DNA from: Ostreococcus lucimarinus CCE9901
Taxonomy: Eukaryota > Chlorophyta > Mamiellophyceae > Mamiellales > Bathycoccaceae
NCBI RefSeq assembly: GCF_000092065.1
Contig: NC_009369.1
Location: forward strand, 62,001 to 126,000
Direction: 5' to 3'
Length of the DNA: 64,000 bases
Shown here: positions 29,243-38,162 of the stretch, one piece after another
How positions within the stretch are numbered: position 1 is the stretch's first letter
Layout of the letters: each line of letters starts with the position of its first letter
Notes under the pieces: model-generated
Told to the model about the DNA's origin: nothing
What the model saw: the letters and a program-made list of their open reading frames with translations, nothing else
Database searches by the model: none
Position numbers and translations under genes: made by a program

Positions 29243-29759
29243 GTCCGGCTCCCTCGCCTCGCGCCTTTTCGTCCCGCTCCAGCTCCGCCAGCCTCTCCAC
29301 CGCCTCCCGCTCTCGCGCCTCCCGCGTCGCGATCGCCTGTTCGAATCGTCGCATCTCCTCGCTCCCTCGCGTCAGCGTCACCTCAAACTTCCCGTTCGCG
29401 TCCGCGCGTCTCTCGCACGCCTCGGCGCACGCCAGCGCGCACGTCTCCCCCGCGTCCTCGCTCGCCTCCGCCCCCGCCGCCGCGCGCTCGCACCCGCCCG
29501 CGCACGCTCTCTCGCACGCCTCCGCGCGCGTCACCCGCGGCTCGTTCGCGCCGTCACCGCGCGTCGTCGACGCCGTCGCCTGTTTTTCATCGCCCTCGAC
29601 GCGGCAAAACACGCGCACGATGAAATCGTCGAATTCGTGCGCGTCGTCGTCGTCCTCGAGCGCTTCGGAGGCGTCTCGACGCGCGCGCGCGACGCCGCGG
29701 ACGCGAATGACGCTCGCGCGCCGTCGCGCGACGCTCGACGCGTCGTCCGCGCGCGGCAT
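29229..29759 (-). CDS. Small Cys-rich protein, function unknown
   Basis: 176 residues from the ATG at 29759; a longer frame starts with GTG and would overlap the divergent gene. The middle (EFDDFIVRVFCRVEGD) is followed by two Cys clusters, CERACAGGCERA and CALACAEACERR, each with Cys every four residues (C-x3-C-x3-C), and a predicted helix rich in Glu/Arg at the end. The pattern looks like a helical metal- or disulfide-linked hairpin. The basic N-terminus could be a short organelle-targeting sequence. I do not recognise the family. It is convergent with Rpn5 (110 bp between stops). Confidence 0.55.
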   Translation of the reverse strand: MPRADDASSVARRRASVIRVRGVARARRDASEALEDDDDAHEFDDFIVRVFCRVEGDEKQATASTTRGDGANEPRVTRAEACERACAGGCERAAAGAEASEDAGETCALACAEACERRADANGKFEVTLTRGSEEMRRFEQAIATREAREREAVERLAELERDEKARGEGAGRDGE

Positions 29760-29937
29760 TCTGCGGCGACGCGCGCGCGCGTCGAATTCGAGCGTTCGAC
29801 CGACGACCGCGACAGAGCGCGGCGCGCGCGACGACCGGGCGCGCGCGAAGGGCGCGCGGGACGACGCGCGAGCGCGACGGCGCGTCGCGAGGGCGAGCGC
29901 GGGCGCGAGGGCGAGGGAAACGGCGCGCGAAACGCGA

Positions 29938-30107
29938 ATGGGTGGGAATCGTGACGGGACGACGATGCGGGCGCGGGGACTCACGAGCGCGCTCTGGGCG
30001 TCGATCGACGCGCGCGCGCGCGACGGGGGCGCAGAGGGGGACGCGTTCGACGCGCGGGACGCGCGGGGGGGCGCGGCGACGACGAAGCGTGGATCGGGCG
30101 AGGTCGG

Positions 30108-30139
<32 letters not shown>

Positions 30140-31566
30140 GCGAGCGAGAAGAGACGACGGATGATTTAGAGCTGTACGCCGCGCGGTGCGCGCTGGAAGC
30201 GACGCGGGCGATGGAAACGCGCGCTGTGCTGTGGGCGGCGATGAATCAGTGGAAACTGGCGATGGGAAGGAGGGTGAGGAACGAGGCGTTGGCGACGACG
30301 GCGCGGAGACGGAGGCGCAAGCGGGAGCTGAGGCGATGCTTCGCGCGGTGGTGCGTGCAGATGCCGATGCGGGCGGCGAACGATGGGTGGAATCGGTTCG
30401 GCGCGCGGTCGACGTACATCGCGGGGTTGATCGAGACCGAGGATGGGGACTTCGACGACGAGGAATTCCCGACGGATTATCGCGCCGAGTTGGAGATTCG
30501 GCTGAGTCAAATCGCGCGCTTGGAGGACGCGTTGAAGGACGCGAACGCGCGCGCGGCGGTGGCGAGACGCGAAGAAAACGTCGAGGCGCAGATGAGTAAG
30601 TTTCGTACGCACTTGCAAAACGTGCAGCGCGAGTTAGAGAACGTCAAGCGCGAGAGGGACGCGTACAAGATGAAATGGCACGCCTCGTCGGGTCCAGCCG
30701 AGGCGAAGACGCGCGAGGCGCGTCGGGCGAATCAGCGCACGATGGCGACGCAGACGACGTTTGACGACGACGAGAAGAAGAAAGACGCAGAGGTGGCGCC
30801 TTCAAAGAAGGAAATTCGCGCCGCGGAGGAAAAGTGGATGGAACAGGCGCGTCTCTTTGAACAAAAGTTTGAACGCCAAATGGAAATCTCCAACGAGTAC
30901 GACCGCAAGTTGCGAGACGAGCGCACGAGGTTGATGCGCAGTGAGGCGAGATATGAGGCAAGAATCGAGGAGTTAACGACAAAGCAAGCCGAATTGATCG
31001 CCGAGTTGTCCGTGCGAGGCGTCGGGACGGCACCGACGAGCGAACAAACGGTGGATTTCAGCCGCAATCAATTCGCCGAGTACGCGAAAATCGGCGCCGA
31101 GGCGGCGACGACGCGCGCGTTCCCCGACGCTTCCCCGATCGCGACGCTCCATCCGCCGTCGCCACCGATGGAGATGTTTGAGTCGCCGTCAGCGAATTTC
31201 GACGACGCGGAAACCAAGTCCGATGTCGAAGTTGAGAAGATTTCCCCCGCGAAATTCGAGAGCGCGAAGAAGCTCAACTTCGCCGCGGCGTTGGATGATT
31301 TCTCCTCGAGCGACGACGAGGATGTCAACCGCAGACCGATGCCACCGCCGCAGATACCAACCACAAATAATATGCAGGCACCAACACCGCCGCTCGCGCG
31401 GACATCGAGCGCGAGGAAGCCTCTTCGTCTCACCGTCGCCGTGGCGAAAATCGTCATGCTCGGTTACTCGCAGCGAGACGCCATCGAGGCTTTGAAACAC
31501 GTCGACGGCAACGACGTCCACGACGCCTTGGCCTGGCTCGAGCGTCGCGCCCGCACAGCCGCGTAG
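29938..31566 (+). CDS. Coiled-coil protein with C-terminal UBA-like domain
   Basis: 542 residues. The N-terminal 60 residues are low complexity. Residues about 80-150 contain several Trp and basic helices (WAAMNQWKLAMGRRVRNEA; RRCFARWCVQMPMRAANDGW) like a SFI1-type centrin-binding or similar motif. A long coiled coil follows (about 180-370), then a linker rich in Pro and acidic residues. The last 45 residues (LTVAVAKIVMLGYSQRDAIE, then WLERRARTAA) form a UBA-like three-helix domain that could bind ubiquitin. The combination suggests a centrosome/spindle or trafficking adaptor, but this is inference. A TGTAA element lies at 31575-31579. Confidence 0.6.
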
Positions 31567-31776
31567 CTCACGCGTGTAACCATATTTCGCACACTTCGCC
31601 GCGCCTTCTTCGTCCTTCGCCGCGCCTCGTTCGCGGTCGCCTCGTTGACCGCGCGTCGTCACACGCCAGCGCGGTCACAGCGCGGACGGACGCCCCCGCT
31701 CGCCCGACGCGACACCGACGCACGGAACCGCACTCGCGCGACGCGTAGGCACCGCGAGACGTAGAAATCAGCCACC

Positions 31777-32153
31777 ATGGTGCGCGAGCGACGCGCGTAA
31801 AGTTTGATTTCCGCCCGATTCACAACAAACTTTCACCGCGAAAATCGCACGCGTGACGCCCGCGGAGCGCGCTCGAGACCGTGACTGACGCTCGAACGCT
31901 TGCGCGATGTCTGTCGCAGATGATCAAAGTGAAGACGCTGACTGGGAAGGAGATCGAGATCGACATCGAGCCCACGGACAGCGTGGAGCGCATCAAGGAG
32001 CGCGTGGAGGAAAAGGAGGGCATTCCGCCGGTGCAGCAGCGGTTGATTTTCGGTGGGAAACAGATGAACGACGAGAAGATCGCGAAGGATTACAACATCG
32101 AGGGTGGGAGCGTGCTGCACTTGGTGCTGGCGCTGCGAGGAGGGCGGAAGTAG
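31777..32153 (+). CDS. RUB1: NEDD8/RUB1 ubiquitin-like modifier, with one-codon first exon
   Basis: The modifier is encoded at 31920-32153, beginning [20 protein letters not shown] and ending [12 protein letters not shown]. Ala before LRGG (position 72) is the feature separating NEDD8 from ubiquitin. The dipeptide after GG must be removed for conjugation to cullins. An ATG at 31777-31779 in the context CCACCATG is followed at once by a GTGCGCGAG donor; the intron 31780-31919 ends with ACTGAC (31884-31889) and CAG. Splicing gives MMIKVKTL, which matches the length of human MLIKVKTL exactly. Without the splice, translation could start at 31920. A TGTAA lies at 32198-32202. Confidence 0.9.
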
Positions 32154-32242
32154 AGCGCGACGAGTCGACGAGACGACTGAAATGTTAGCCTAAACGCTGT
32201 AATGGTAACCTAAAGAATCGCTGATTTATCACACAAATTGAA

Positions 32243-32653
32243 TTACGCAGTCTTCATGAACATCGTGCGAAGGACAACCTCTTCGCTCCCGACAGCCGGT
32301 CTCGCGAGTTCCTCGGAGGCGGCTTTGAACACCGCCGGCGCGCACGTAAAGTTGACGACGACTTGGTACGCATCCGGGTAACCCTTAATCTCGTACGAGT
32401 TCGGCTTCAATCCGTGCTCGGTTTGCTCCCACGCCACCAAACCTTCACCAAACATCGCCTTGAAATCATCCATCGTGGTCGCACGCGTGGCGTCATCGCA
32501 ATCCGGGCGCAACAACATGACGCCCTCGTACGAGTTCGGCTCGTTCTTCTTCGCCACGGCGCGCGTCTTTTGGCATTCACCACGACGCGTCGTCGACGTC
32601 ACGCGCGTCGGCGCGCGCACACCAGAGGTCACTGTGCATTCACAAACGCGCAT
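32243..32653 (-). CDS. Plastid ribosomal protein bS6
   Basis: 136 residues if started at the ATG at 32653. The domain begins SYEGVMLLRPDCDDATRATT and includes KPNSYEIKGYPDAYQVVVNF and EEVVLRTMFMK, the bS6 fold. bS6 binds the small subunit with bS18. The N-terminus of about 40 residues resembles a transit peptide. A second model is likely: ACTGAC at 32664-32659 and a CAG acceptor at 32634-32632 would make the ATG at 32653 intronic, with a first exon 33041-33023 (ATG CAC TCC ATC GCT CGA G) before a GTACGC donor. That model is in frame and gives 135 residues. Confidence 0.85.
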   Translation of the reverse strand: MRVCECTVTSGVRAPTRVTSTTRRGECQKTRAVAKKNEPNSYEGVMLLRPDCDDATRATTMDDFKAMFGEGLVAWEQTEHGLKPNSYEIKGYPDAYQVVVNFTCAPAVFKAASEELARPAVGSEEVVLRTMFMKTA

Positions 32654-33215
32654 CTTTCGTCAGTCATCGTTCGCGTCGTCTCGATCGAGCGTCTCGCCGC
32701 GCCGCGCCGCCGCGATAGGTTCTAGGGCAGCTTCTAGGGTCTCGCCGCATTCGACTCGTCGTCCGTCCCACGCGACGCCCTCGCGCGCGCGCGAACGCGC
32801 GCGAACGATCGCCCGAAATCCCTCGCATCGGTTTCGTCGCTCCGAGCGCCCGCGCGACGCGTTTCGCCCGCACGCGCGAGGGAAATCGCGCCGTCGGCGG
32901 GACGTCACCGCGAGCGTCGGCGTCGCCTATCCATCGTCACCACCGCGCGCGCGCGCGCGCTTTCGCGTCGCGCGTCGCGCGAGGTGGTGAAGAATATTCG
33001 CGGTCGTCGTCTACGGGCGTACCTCGAGCGATGGAGTGCATGTTCGCGCGTCAATGTGTCGCGCGCGCGCGGCGTGGGGTGCTTTCGGCGCGTGGGACCA
33101 GGGACACTGACTGTTTATAGTGTACATGACTGTTTGCCCATAGACGGATTGACATCGGTCGGTCGACGCCGGCGACGGCGACTGACGAGCGCGTCCTGCG
33201 CGAATACTAAGCGAG
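32654..33215. other. Gap upstream of bS6
   Basis: 562 bp between the bS6 frame and the 3' end of the next minus-strand gene. Apart from the possible bS6 first exon at 33041-33023 and its 391-nt intron I see no gene. A run of alternating GC at 32944-32960 could adopt left-handed DNA. No RNA gene was recognised. Confidence 0.4.
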
Positions 33216-34757
33216 CTAAATCTCTAAATTCTTACCACCACCCATCGCGATCGGGTGGTCGTGCCAAGTGCGCGCGCCGCACTTGTCCACGACGTCGCGC
33301 GGCTCCGTCGCGACGCTCAAGCCTCGGGAGTCGGCGCCCTGCGGGAACGACCACGGGACGTCGGCGTGCCGCGCGGGATCGTACCGCACGACGTCGCGCA
33401 CGCCCGCGTTCCAATCGAGAACTTCGTAACATCGCGCTTCGGCGTCCAGAAGACACTCGGGAACGCCCTCGGCGCGTTCGCGAAGCGCGGGATTGAAGAC
33501 TATGGGAAGCCACGCGCGCTCCAACGTGTGGGCCCACTCCAAAGCGGCGAAGTACTCGAAATCGACCGCGCTCGTGAGTTTGCCGTCGCAAGCGACGAGT
33601 AAACTGAGCGCTTCGTAAAACTTTTGCGAGCGATGCTTCGCCATGTCGCGCGTCACGGCAAAAATCGCCGAAATGGGCCAATCGAGCCTCTCCCCGAGGT
33701 ACCGCGACGACACGCGCCAGCCCGGTCTTTCGGATGCGTTCCTATCGGGCGCATCCGCGAGTTCGCTCGCCGGATCCTCGACGTCTTTGACGACATCGAA
33801 GAACGTTCGCAGAAGCAGCGCGAAGGCGTTGGTGTACATGTAAGTACCCACTAAAGGCTCTCGCGCCACGCTGTACGCGATGAACGTGTCGCCGTCGAAG
33901 TCTGTCGGCGCTTTTCCGTCGCGAGCGACCGAAAACTCTTTCTCCATCTTCCGCGCGCGCGCGTCGACCACGCGCGTAACCGTCCCGTCTCGCTCTCCCG
34001 TTCGCAACTCCTCGACGAACGCGCGCAGACTAGGCCAAAACGGCCTGTCGTCGTGCGCGAAGATGAAAATCTTCGGCGCGTCGCCGACGTACGTTTCGCG
34101 CAAAAACCACGCCATCGCGTCCACTTCGCGCGCTTGTGAATTCGGCATCTCCGCGCACATCCACGTCATCGCCCTCAAATCGTCGGTGAGCGCGTCGCAC
34201 GCGCTCTCCGGCGTCTTCGCCGCGAAGACCAATCCGAGCGTCGTCGCCGCCAAACCGTCGAATCGTTTCGTCAAGTGCGCCACCGAGTTCCCGCAGCACC
34301 ACGTCACGACGTACGCCACCTCGGGCACGACATCGCTTCGCCACGCGCCACTCACCGCGCCCCGCGCGAGATCCGCGGACGCCTCCGCGCGCGTCGCCGT
34401 CGTCGCGTTCGCCGCCGCCGACCCCAAATCCAAATCCGCCTCCACCGTCTCCACCGTCTCCACCGCCGACCCCTCCACCGCCGCGCGCGACGCCTCGCCC
34501 ACCTCTCCCGTCCCTCCCGACCTCACCGCGCGCGTCGCGATGCCTCGCGTCGCTCGCGCGTCGTCGAGCGCGCGTCGCGTCGACGCCCGCGCCGCGCCCC
34601 GCCCCCTTCCCGCGCCGTCGCGCGCCGTCGTCCACGTCGTCGCCATCGTCGCGATCGCCGCGATCGCCAGCATCGTCCGCGCCGTCTCGCGCCGTCGCGT
34701 CGTCCGCCGCGGCGTCGCGGTCGTTCGCGCGTCCCGTCGACGCCGCGGCGAATCGCC

Positions 34758-34791
<34 letters not shown>

Positions 34792-34844
34792 TCGCGGCGC
34801 GTCGCGGCGTCGTCCCGCGCGACGCGCGTCGCGGCGCGCGCCAT
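33216..34844 (-). CDS. Type II membrane protein, glycosyltransferase-like (DUF3431-like), function uncertain
   Basis: 542 residues from the ATG at 34844, or 485 from the ATG at 34673. A single hydrophobic segment (MLAIAAIATMATTW, about 58-71) after a basic, disordered N-terminus suggests a Golgi signal anchor. A (Asp-Ala)n tract near residues 19-29 comes from a GTCGGC hexamer repeat at about 34757-34792. The luminal part includes YVVTWCCGNSVAHLTKRF, KIFIFAHDDRPFWPSLRAF and RVSSRYLGERLDWPISAIFA. The order, with a His-Asp-containing strand, is loosely like DUF3431 proteins. I cannot name a substrate. Confidence 0.5.
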
Positions 34845-35106
34845 CGGCGCGCGCGTCGCGGCGACGCGCGTCGCGATGCGTCGCGCGCCGCGCGCGTCAA
34901 AGATTAAAAGATTGAAAATCTGCGACCGCCGCGCGCGCGCGCGACCCGGCGTCGCGCGTACGGGCGTCTTTAAAAAAAAAGACGCACCGCGAACGCGCGA
35001 CCGGGCGAACGTACGAACGCGGGTCGTTCGAATCGACCCCGCGCGCGACGCGGCCGTCGCGCGCGCGCGCGCGCGTGCCGGCGTCGCGCGACCGACCGTT
35101 TTTTCG

Positions 35107-35271
35107 GCGCGCGACCGACCGTTTTTTTTTTATCCACGCGCGCATTCGTAAGAACGCTCGAATGAACGCCATGTGCGCGCGCGGCCACCGCGCGCGACCG
35201 ACCGTTTTTTTTTTTGAATCCACGCGCGTATTCGTAAGAACGCTCGAATGCACGCCATGTGCGCGCGCGGC
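35107..35271. repeat. Two adjacent copies of an ~80-bp direct repeat
   Basis: Copy A is 35107-35185 and copy B is 35190-35271, separated by 4 nt. Each starts with GCGCGCGACCGACCG, then a T-run of 10-11, then CCACGCGCG, CATTCGTAAGAACGCTCG (or TATTCG...), and CGCCATGTGCGCGCGCGGC. They differ in the length of the T-run and by a few substitutions. A short third copy of the GCGACCGACCG-plus-T element is at about 35084-35104. Length change in the T-run suggests slippage after duplication. Confidence 0.92.
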
Positions 35272-35326
35272 AAAACCCGTAATCGATCGCGCGCGCGCGC
35301 CCACCGCGCGATCGATTACGGGTTTT
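35272..35326. repeat. Perfect 22-bp inverted repeat with 11-nt spacer
   Basis: Left arm 35272-35293 begins AAAACCCGTAATCGATCGCG; right arm 35305-35326 is its exact reverse complement. The spacer is 11 nt. The arms flank ATCGAT and end in CCCGTAAT. RNA from either strand would make a 22-bp hairpin. It directly follows copy B of the direct repeat. Confidence 0.95.
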
Positions 35327-35461
35327 TATCGCGCGCCGCCCTAGGTCGCGACGATCGCGCGTGCGCCGCGCGCGACGCCGCGACGCGCGTCACGTCGCGT
35401 CGATCGGACGCGCGCGCGCGTGGCGTCGCGTCTGATCGTCCGATCGACCCGCGGCGACGCG

Positions 35462-38092
35462 ATGGCGCTCGGCGCGCGCGCGACGACGCGGGATTTCGCG
35501 ACGGGCGCGACGCGCGTCGCGCGACGACGACGACGACGCGCGACGACGACGACGACGACGCGGGATGTCGCGACGCGGGCGCGCGGTGACGACGGTGACG
35601 CGCGACGCGTCGCGCGCGCGGCGGTCGGCGACGACGCGGCGCCGATGGCGAGCGAGGACGGGGCGACGGCGACGGGGTCGGCGAGACGCGCGCTGGGGCG
35701 AGCGCTGAGCGTCGACGACGACGACGCGCCGGGACGACCGTCGGCGCTGATGAAGACGCCGCGACCGACGGTGAAGCCGACGAAGGTGCCGCGGTGGTTG
35801 GCGCCGCTGGTGGATCAGTATTTCGTCGATCACAAGGCGCAGGCGAGGGCGCTGCGAGAGGGTCGGAGGTGGGACGGCGAGGCGGAGGATAGGGAGTACG
35901 CGGCGGCGTTTAAACTGTTCAAGACGGACGAAAGCGAGCGACCGGTGGAGATGACGTATCTGTTGGAGGATTACCCGAAGTTGTTGAAGCGGATGGGGAA
36001 GATGCGCAAGGCGCGACGGGCGAGTCGGGCGCAGCGGGAGGACACGTACCCGGATCCCGACACGAAGACTGTGAAATTCGGGTACCAGCGAATCGCGGAG
36101 AAGATGGGCGTGTACCCGCGCATCGATGGCGAGGCGACGTACGCGCAGTTTTTGGAGTACCTCGAACGACGCGAGGTGACGCGGGTGTTGCTCTACGAAG
36201 AGGGGAACATGGCCATCGCGGAGATGGGCGGTCCGGCGACGCACTTGGATCCGAACGTCGACGTCATTCGGTGGAAGGTGCAAATCCCGGGCGACGCGCA
36301 CGATGAGGTGACGCGGGCGTGTCTGAAAGCGTTTTACACGAAACCACACAACCCGGAAGATTTGTTCACTCCGGCGCAAACGCCGTGCCACCTGTTCATG
36401 AACATCAAGCCTTGGAACGTGGGCGTGCACGGCGCGCGCAACTGGCTCATGGCGTCGACGTTTTTCTACCTCGCGGGTACCGTGTGCAAGGGGGTGATTC
36501 AGGCGGACAAGGATCCCGAGGTCAAAAAGCGACGCGCGTTGAGGCAAAAGATGAAGAACGAGCGCGCGGCGCTCGCGGGGCAGATGGGAAAATCCAAGGC
36601 GAAGCTGGTGAAGAAGAACCAATCCAAGGTGCGCTTCAAAGACGTCGCCGGTCAAGACATGGTGGTGAACGAATTCCAGACCATCATCGACGTCATGAAG
36701 GGCAATCCGAAATACAAGGGGCGTTACGTCGAGCCGCCGAAAGGGATCTTGTTGGAAGGACCGCCCGGCACGGGGAAGACGCTCTTGGCGAAAGCCGTCG
36801 CCGGCGAAGCCGGGTTGCCATTTTTTTACGCCAACGGTTCCGAGTTTGTGGAGATGTTCGTCGGCGTCGCCGCGAGTCGCATGCGCAACCTGTTCAAGCG
36901 CGCGCGTGAAAACGCGCCGTCGATCATTTTCATCGACGAGCTCGACACCATCGGTCGCGCTCGCAACGCTGGCGAACAGCGCGACTCGTCGACGTCTGAG
37001 CGCGAGCAAGGGTTGATGCAAATGTTAGTCGAGATGGATGGTTTCGACAACAAGGAGTCCGGTTGTGAGATCTTGGTCATCGGTGCGACAAACTTGGCGA
37101 CGCAACTCGATCCAGCGCTGCTGCGTTCGGGGAGATTCGATCGCACCTATCACATCGGCGTGCCGCCGACGTCCGAGGCTCGCATGCCGATTTTGCAAGT
37201 GCACGCTCGCAACTTAAACATCGACCGCGGAGGTGACGACAAGTACGAGAGCGATGCCTTCTTACATCGCGTTGCCGATCTCACCACCGGCTTCTCCGGC
37301 GCCGAGCTCGCGAACGTGCTCAACGAAGCCGCCATCTTGAGCGTTCGCGAAGGCAAGGACTCCATCGATATCAACGACATAGAAGCCGTTTTGGAAAAGC
37401 AAGCCGTCGGTCTCATCAGCGCTCCGCTGGACGATGGTTGGGGGAAAGAGCACTTGGCCATCATCGAAGCGGCCAAGGCTGTGATTTATTCCGCTCGCCC
37501 CGAGCTCGGCCCGGAGCTGCTGCAAGTCTCCATTCGCCCTCGAGGAACGCAAATGTCTGGCCTCATCTTGACGGAGCGCTCGAGCGAAGCCGAAGCCGAG
37601 ATTCGCACCAGGATAGGTCCGGACACGCTGGGTTTGTACATCGACGCTCTCGCCGTGACGTTGACTGGTCGATGCGCAGAGTTGCACTTTTTCGGTCCCG
37701 ACGGTGTGTCCATTCGAACGAATGAAGAAGTTTCCGCGGCGGCGGAGATGGCGTTCGACATCGTCACCACGTCGGGTCTGTACCCGGATAGCAAGTTTGC
37801 GCCGCACTTCGATATGGCCATGGTTCACCAGCTCAGAATTCCTCGAGAAAATATGGAAAAAGGCACGCTCGATGTCATCCTTCGCGCGCACACCAAGGGC
37901 ATGGAACTCATTAAGGAGTATGCGCCGCTCATCGAACGCGTCGCGAACGAGCTCATGGAGAACGAACGCTTGTACGGCTCCACGGTTCGCGCAATGGTGA
38001 AGAAATACCAGCAAGAAGAACTAGGCGGCAACTTTACGCGCACGCCGTCGTTCTACGAAAGGGCGGCGATGAATAGCGCATCCAGCAATTAG
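35462..38092 (+). CDS. FtsHi-type pseudoprotease, AAA+ ATPase (plastid)
   Basis: 876 residues from the ATG at 35462 (MALGARATT); a longer frame begins with GTG. A transit peptide and about 200 residues of linker precede a membrane segment (MASTFFYLAGTVCK). The AAA+ core shows RFKDVAGQD, Walker A GPPGTGKT (about 433), Walker B IIFIDELD, and the SRH LLRSGRFDR. The protease domain lacks the HEXXH zinc site: the position reads IIEAAKAVI (about 665), and no other HEXXH is visible. It is therefore an FtsHi (inactive) protein, a class which with Ycf2 and NAD-MDH forms an import-motor complex at the plastid inner envelope in plants. Which FtsHi number it matches cannot be decided here. Confidence 0.92.
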   Translation: MALGARATTRDFATGATRVARRRRRRATTTTTTRDVATRARGDDGDARRVARAAVGDDAAPMASEDGATATGSARRALGRALSVDDDDAPGRPSALMKTPRPTVKPTKVPRWLAPLVDQYFVDHKAQARALREGRRWDGEAEDREYAAAFKLFKTDESERPVEMTYLLEDYPKLLKRMGKMRKARRASRAQREDTYPDPDTKTVKFGYQRIAEKMGVYPRIDGEATYAQFLEYLERREVTRVLLYEEGNMAIAEMGGPATHLDPNVDVIRWKVQIPGDAHDEVTRACLKAFYTKPHNPEDLFTPAQTPCHLFMNIKPWNVGVHGARNWLMASTFFYLAGTVCKGVIQADKDPEVKKRRALRQKMKNERAALAGQMGKSKAKLVKKNQSKVRFKDVAGQDMVVNEFQTIIDVMKGNPKYKGRYVEPPKGILLEGPPGTGKTLLAKAVAGEAGLPFFYANGSEFVEMFVGVAASRMRNLFKRARENAPSIIFIDELDTIGRARNAGEQRDSSTSEREQGLMQMLVEMDGFDNKESGCEILVIGATNLATQLDPALLRSGRFDRTYHIGVPPTSEARMPILQVHARNLNIDRGGDDKYESDAFLHRVADLTTGFSGAELANVLNEAAILSVREGKDSIDINDIEAVLEKQAVGLISAPLDDGWGKEHLAIIEAAKAVIYSARPELGPELLQVSIRPRGTQMSGLILTERSSEAEAEIRTRIGPDTLGLYIDALAVTLTGRCAELHFFGPDGVSIRTNEEVSAAAEMAFDIVTTSGLYPDSKFAPHFDMAMVHQLRIPRENMEKGTLDVILRAHTKGMELIKEYAPLIERVANELMENERLYGSTVRAMVKKYQQEELGGNFTRTPSFYERAAMNSASSN

Positions 38093-38162
38093 ACACTAGC
38101 CTACGAATTAATACCAGTTCTACAACAATGATTTGCTATTTTCTAAAAGCAAAGCTTTTCTT

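Larger units (their letters stand above)
34845..35461. other. 617-bp divergent region with repeats and a palindrome
   Basis: No gene was found between the minus-strand membrane protein and the FtsHi gene. The segment holds poly-A/T tracts at about 34972-34980, 35121-35131 and 35205-35215, alternating CG at 35060-35075, the direct repeats at 35107-35271 and the palindrome at 35272-35326, each listed separately. The promoter of both genes must lie here. Confidence 0.6.

Noticed and set aside
34897-35304. Minus-strand frame through the direct repeats
   Set aside because: The Lys runs come from the T-tracts and the sequence repeats with them; no homology and no plausible start.
35462-38092. Active FtsH metalloprotease
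   Set aside because: No HEXXH motif exists in the frame; the equivalent site reads IIEAAK.
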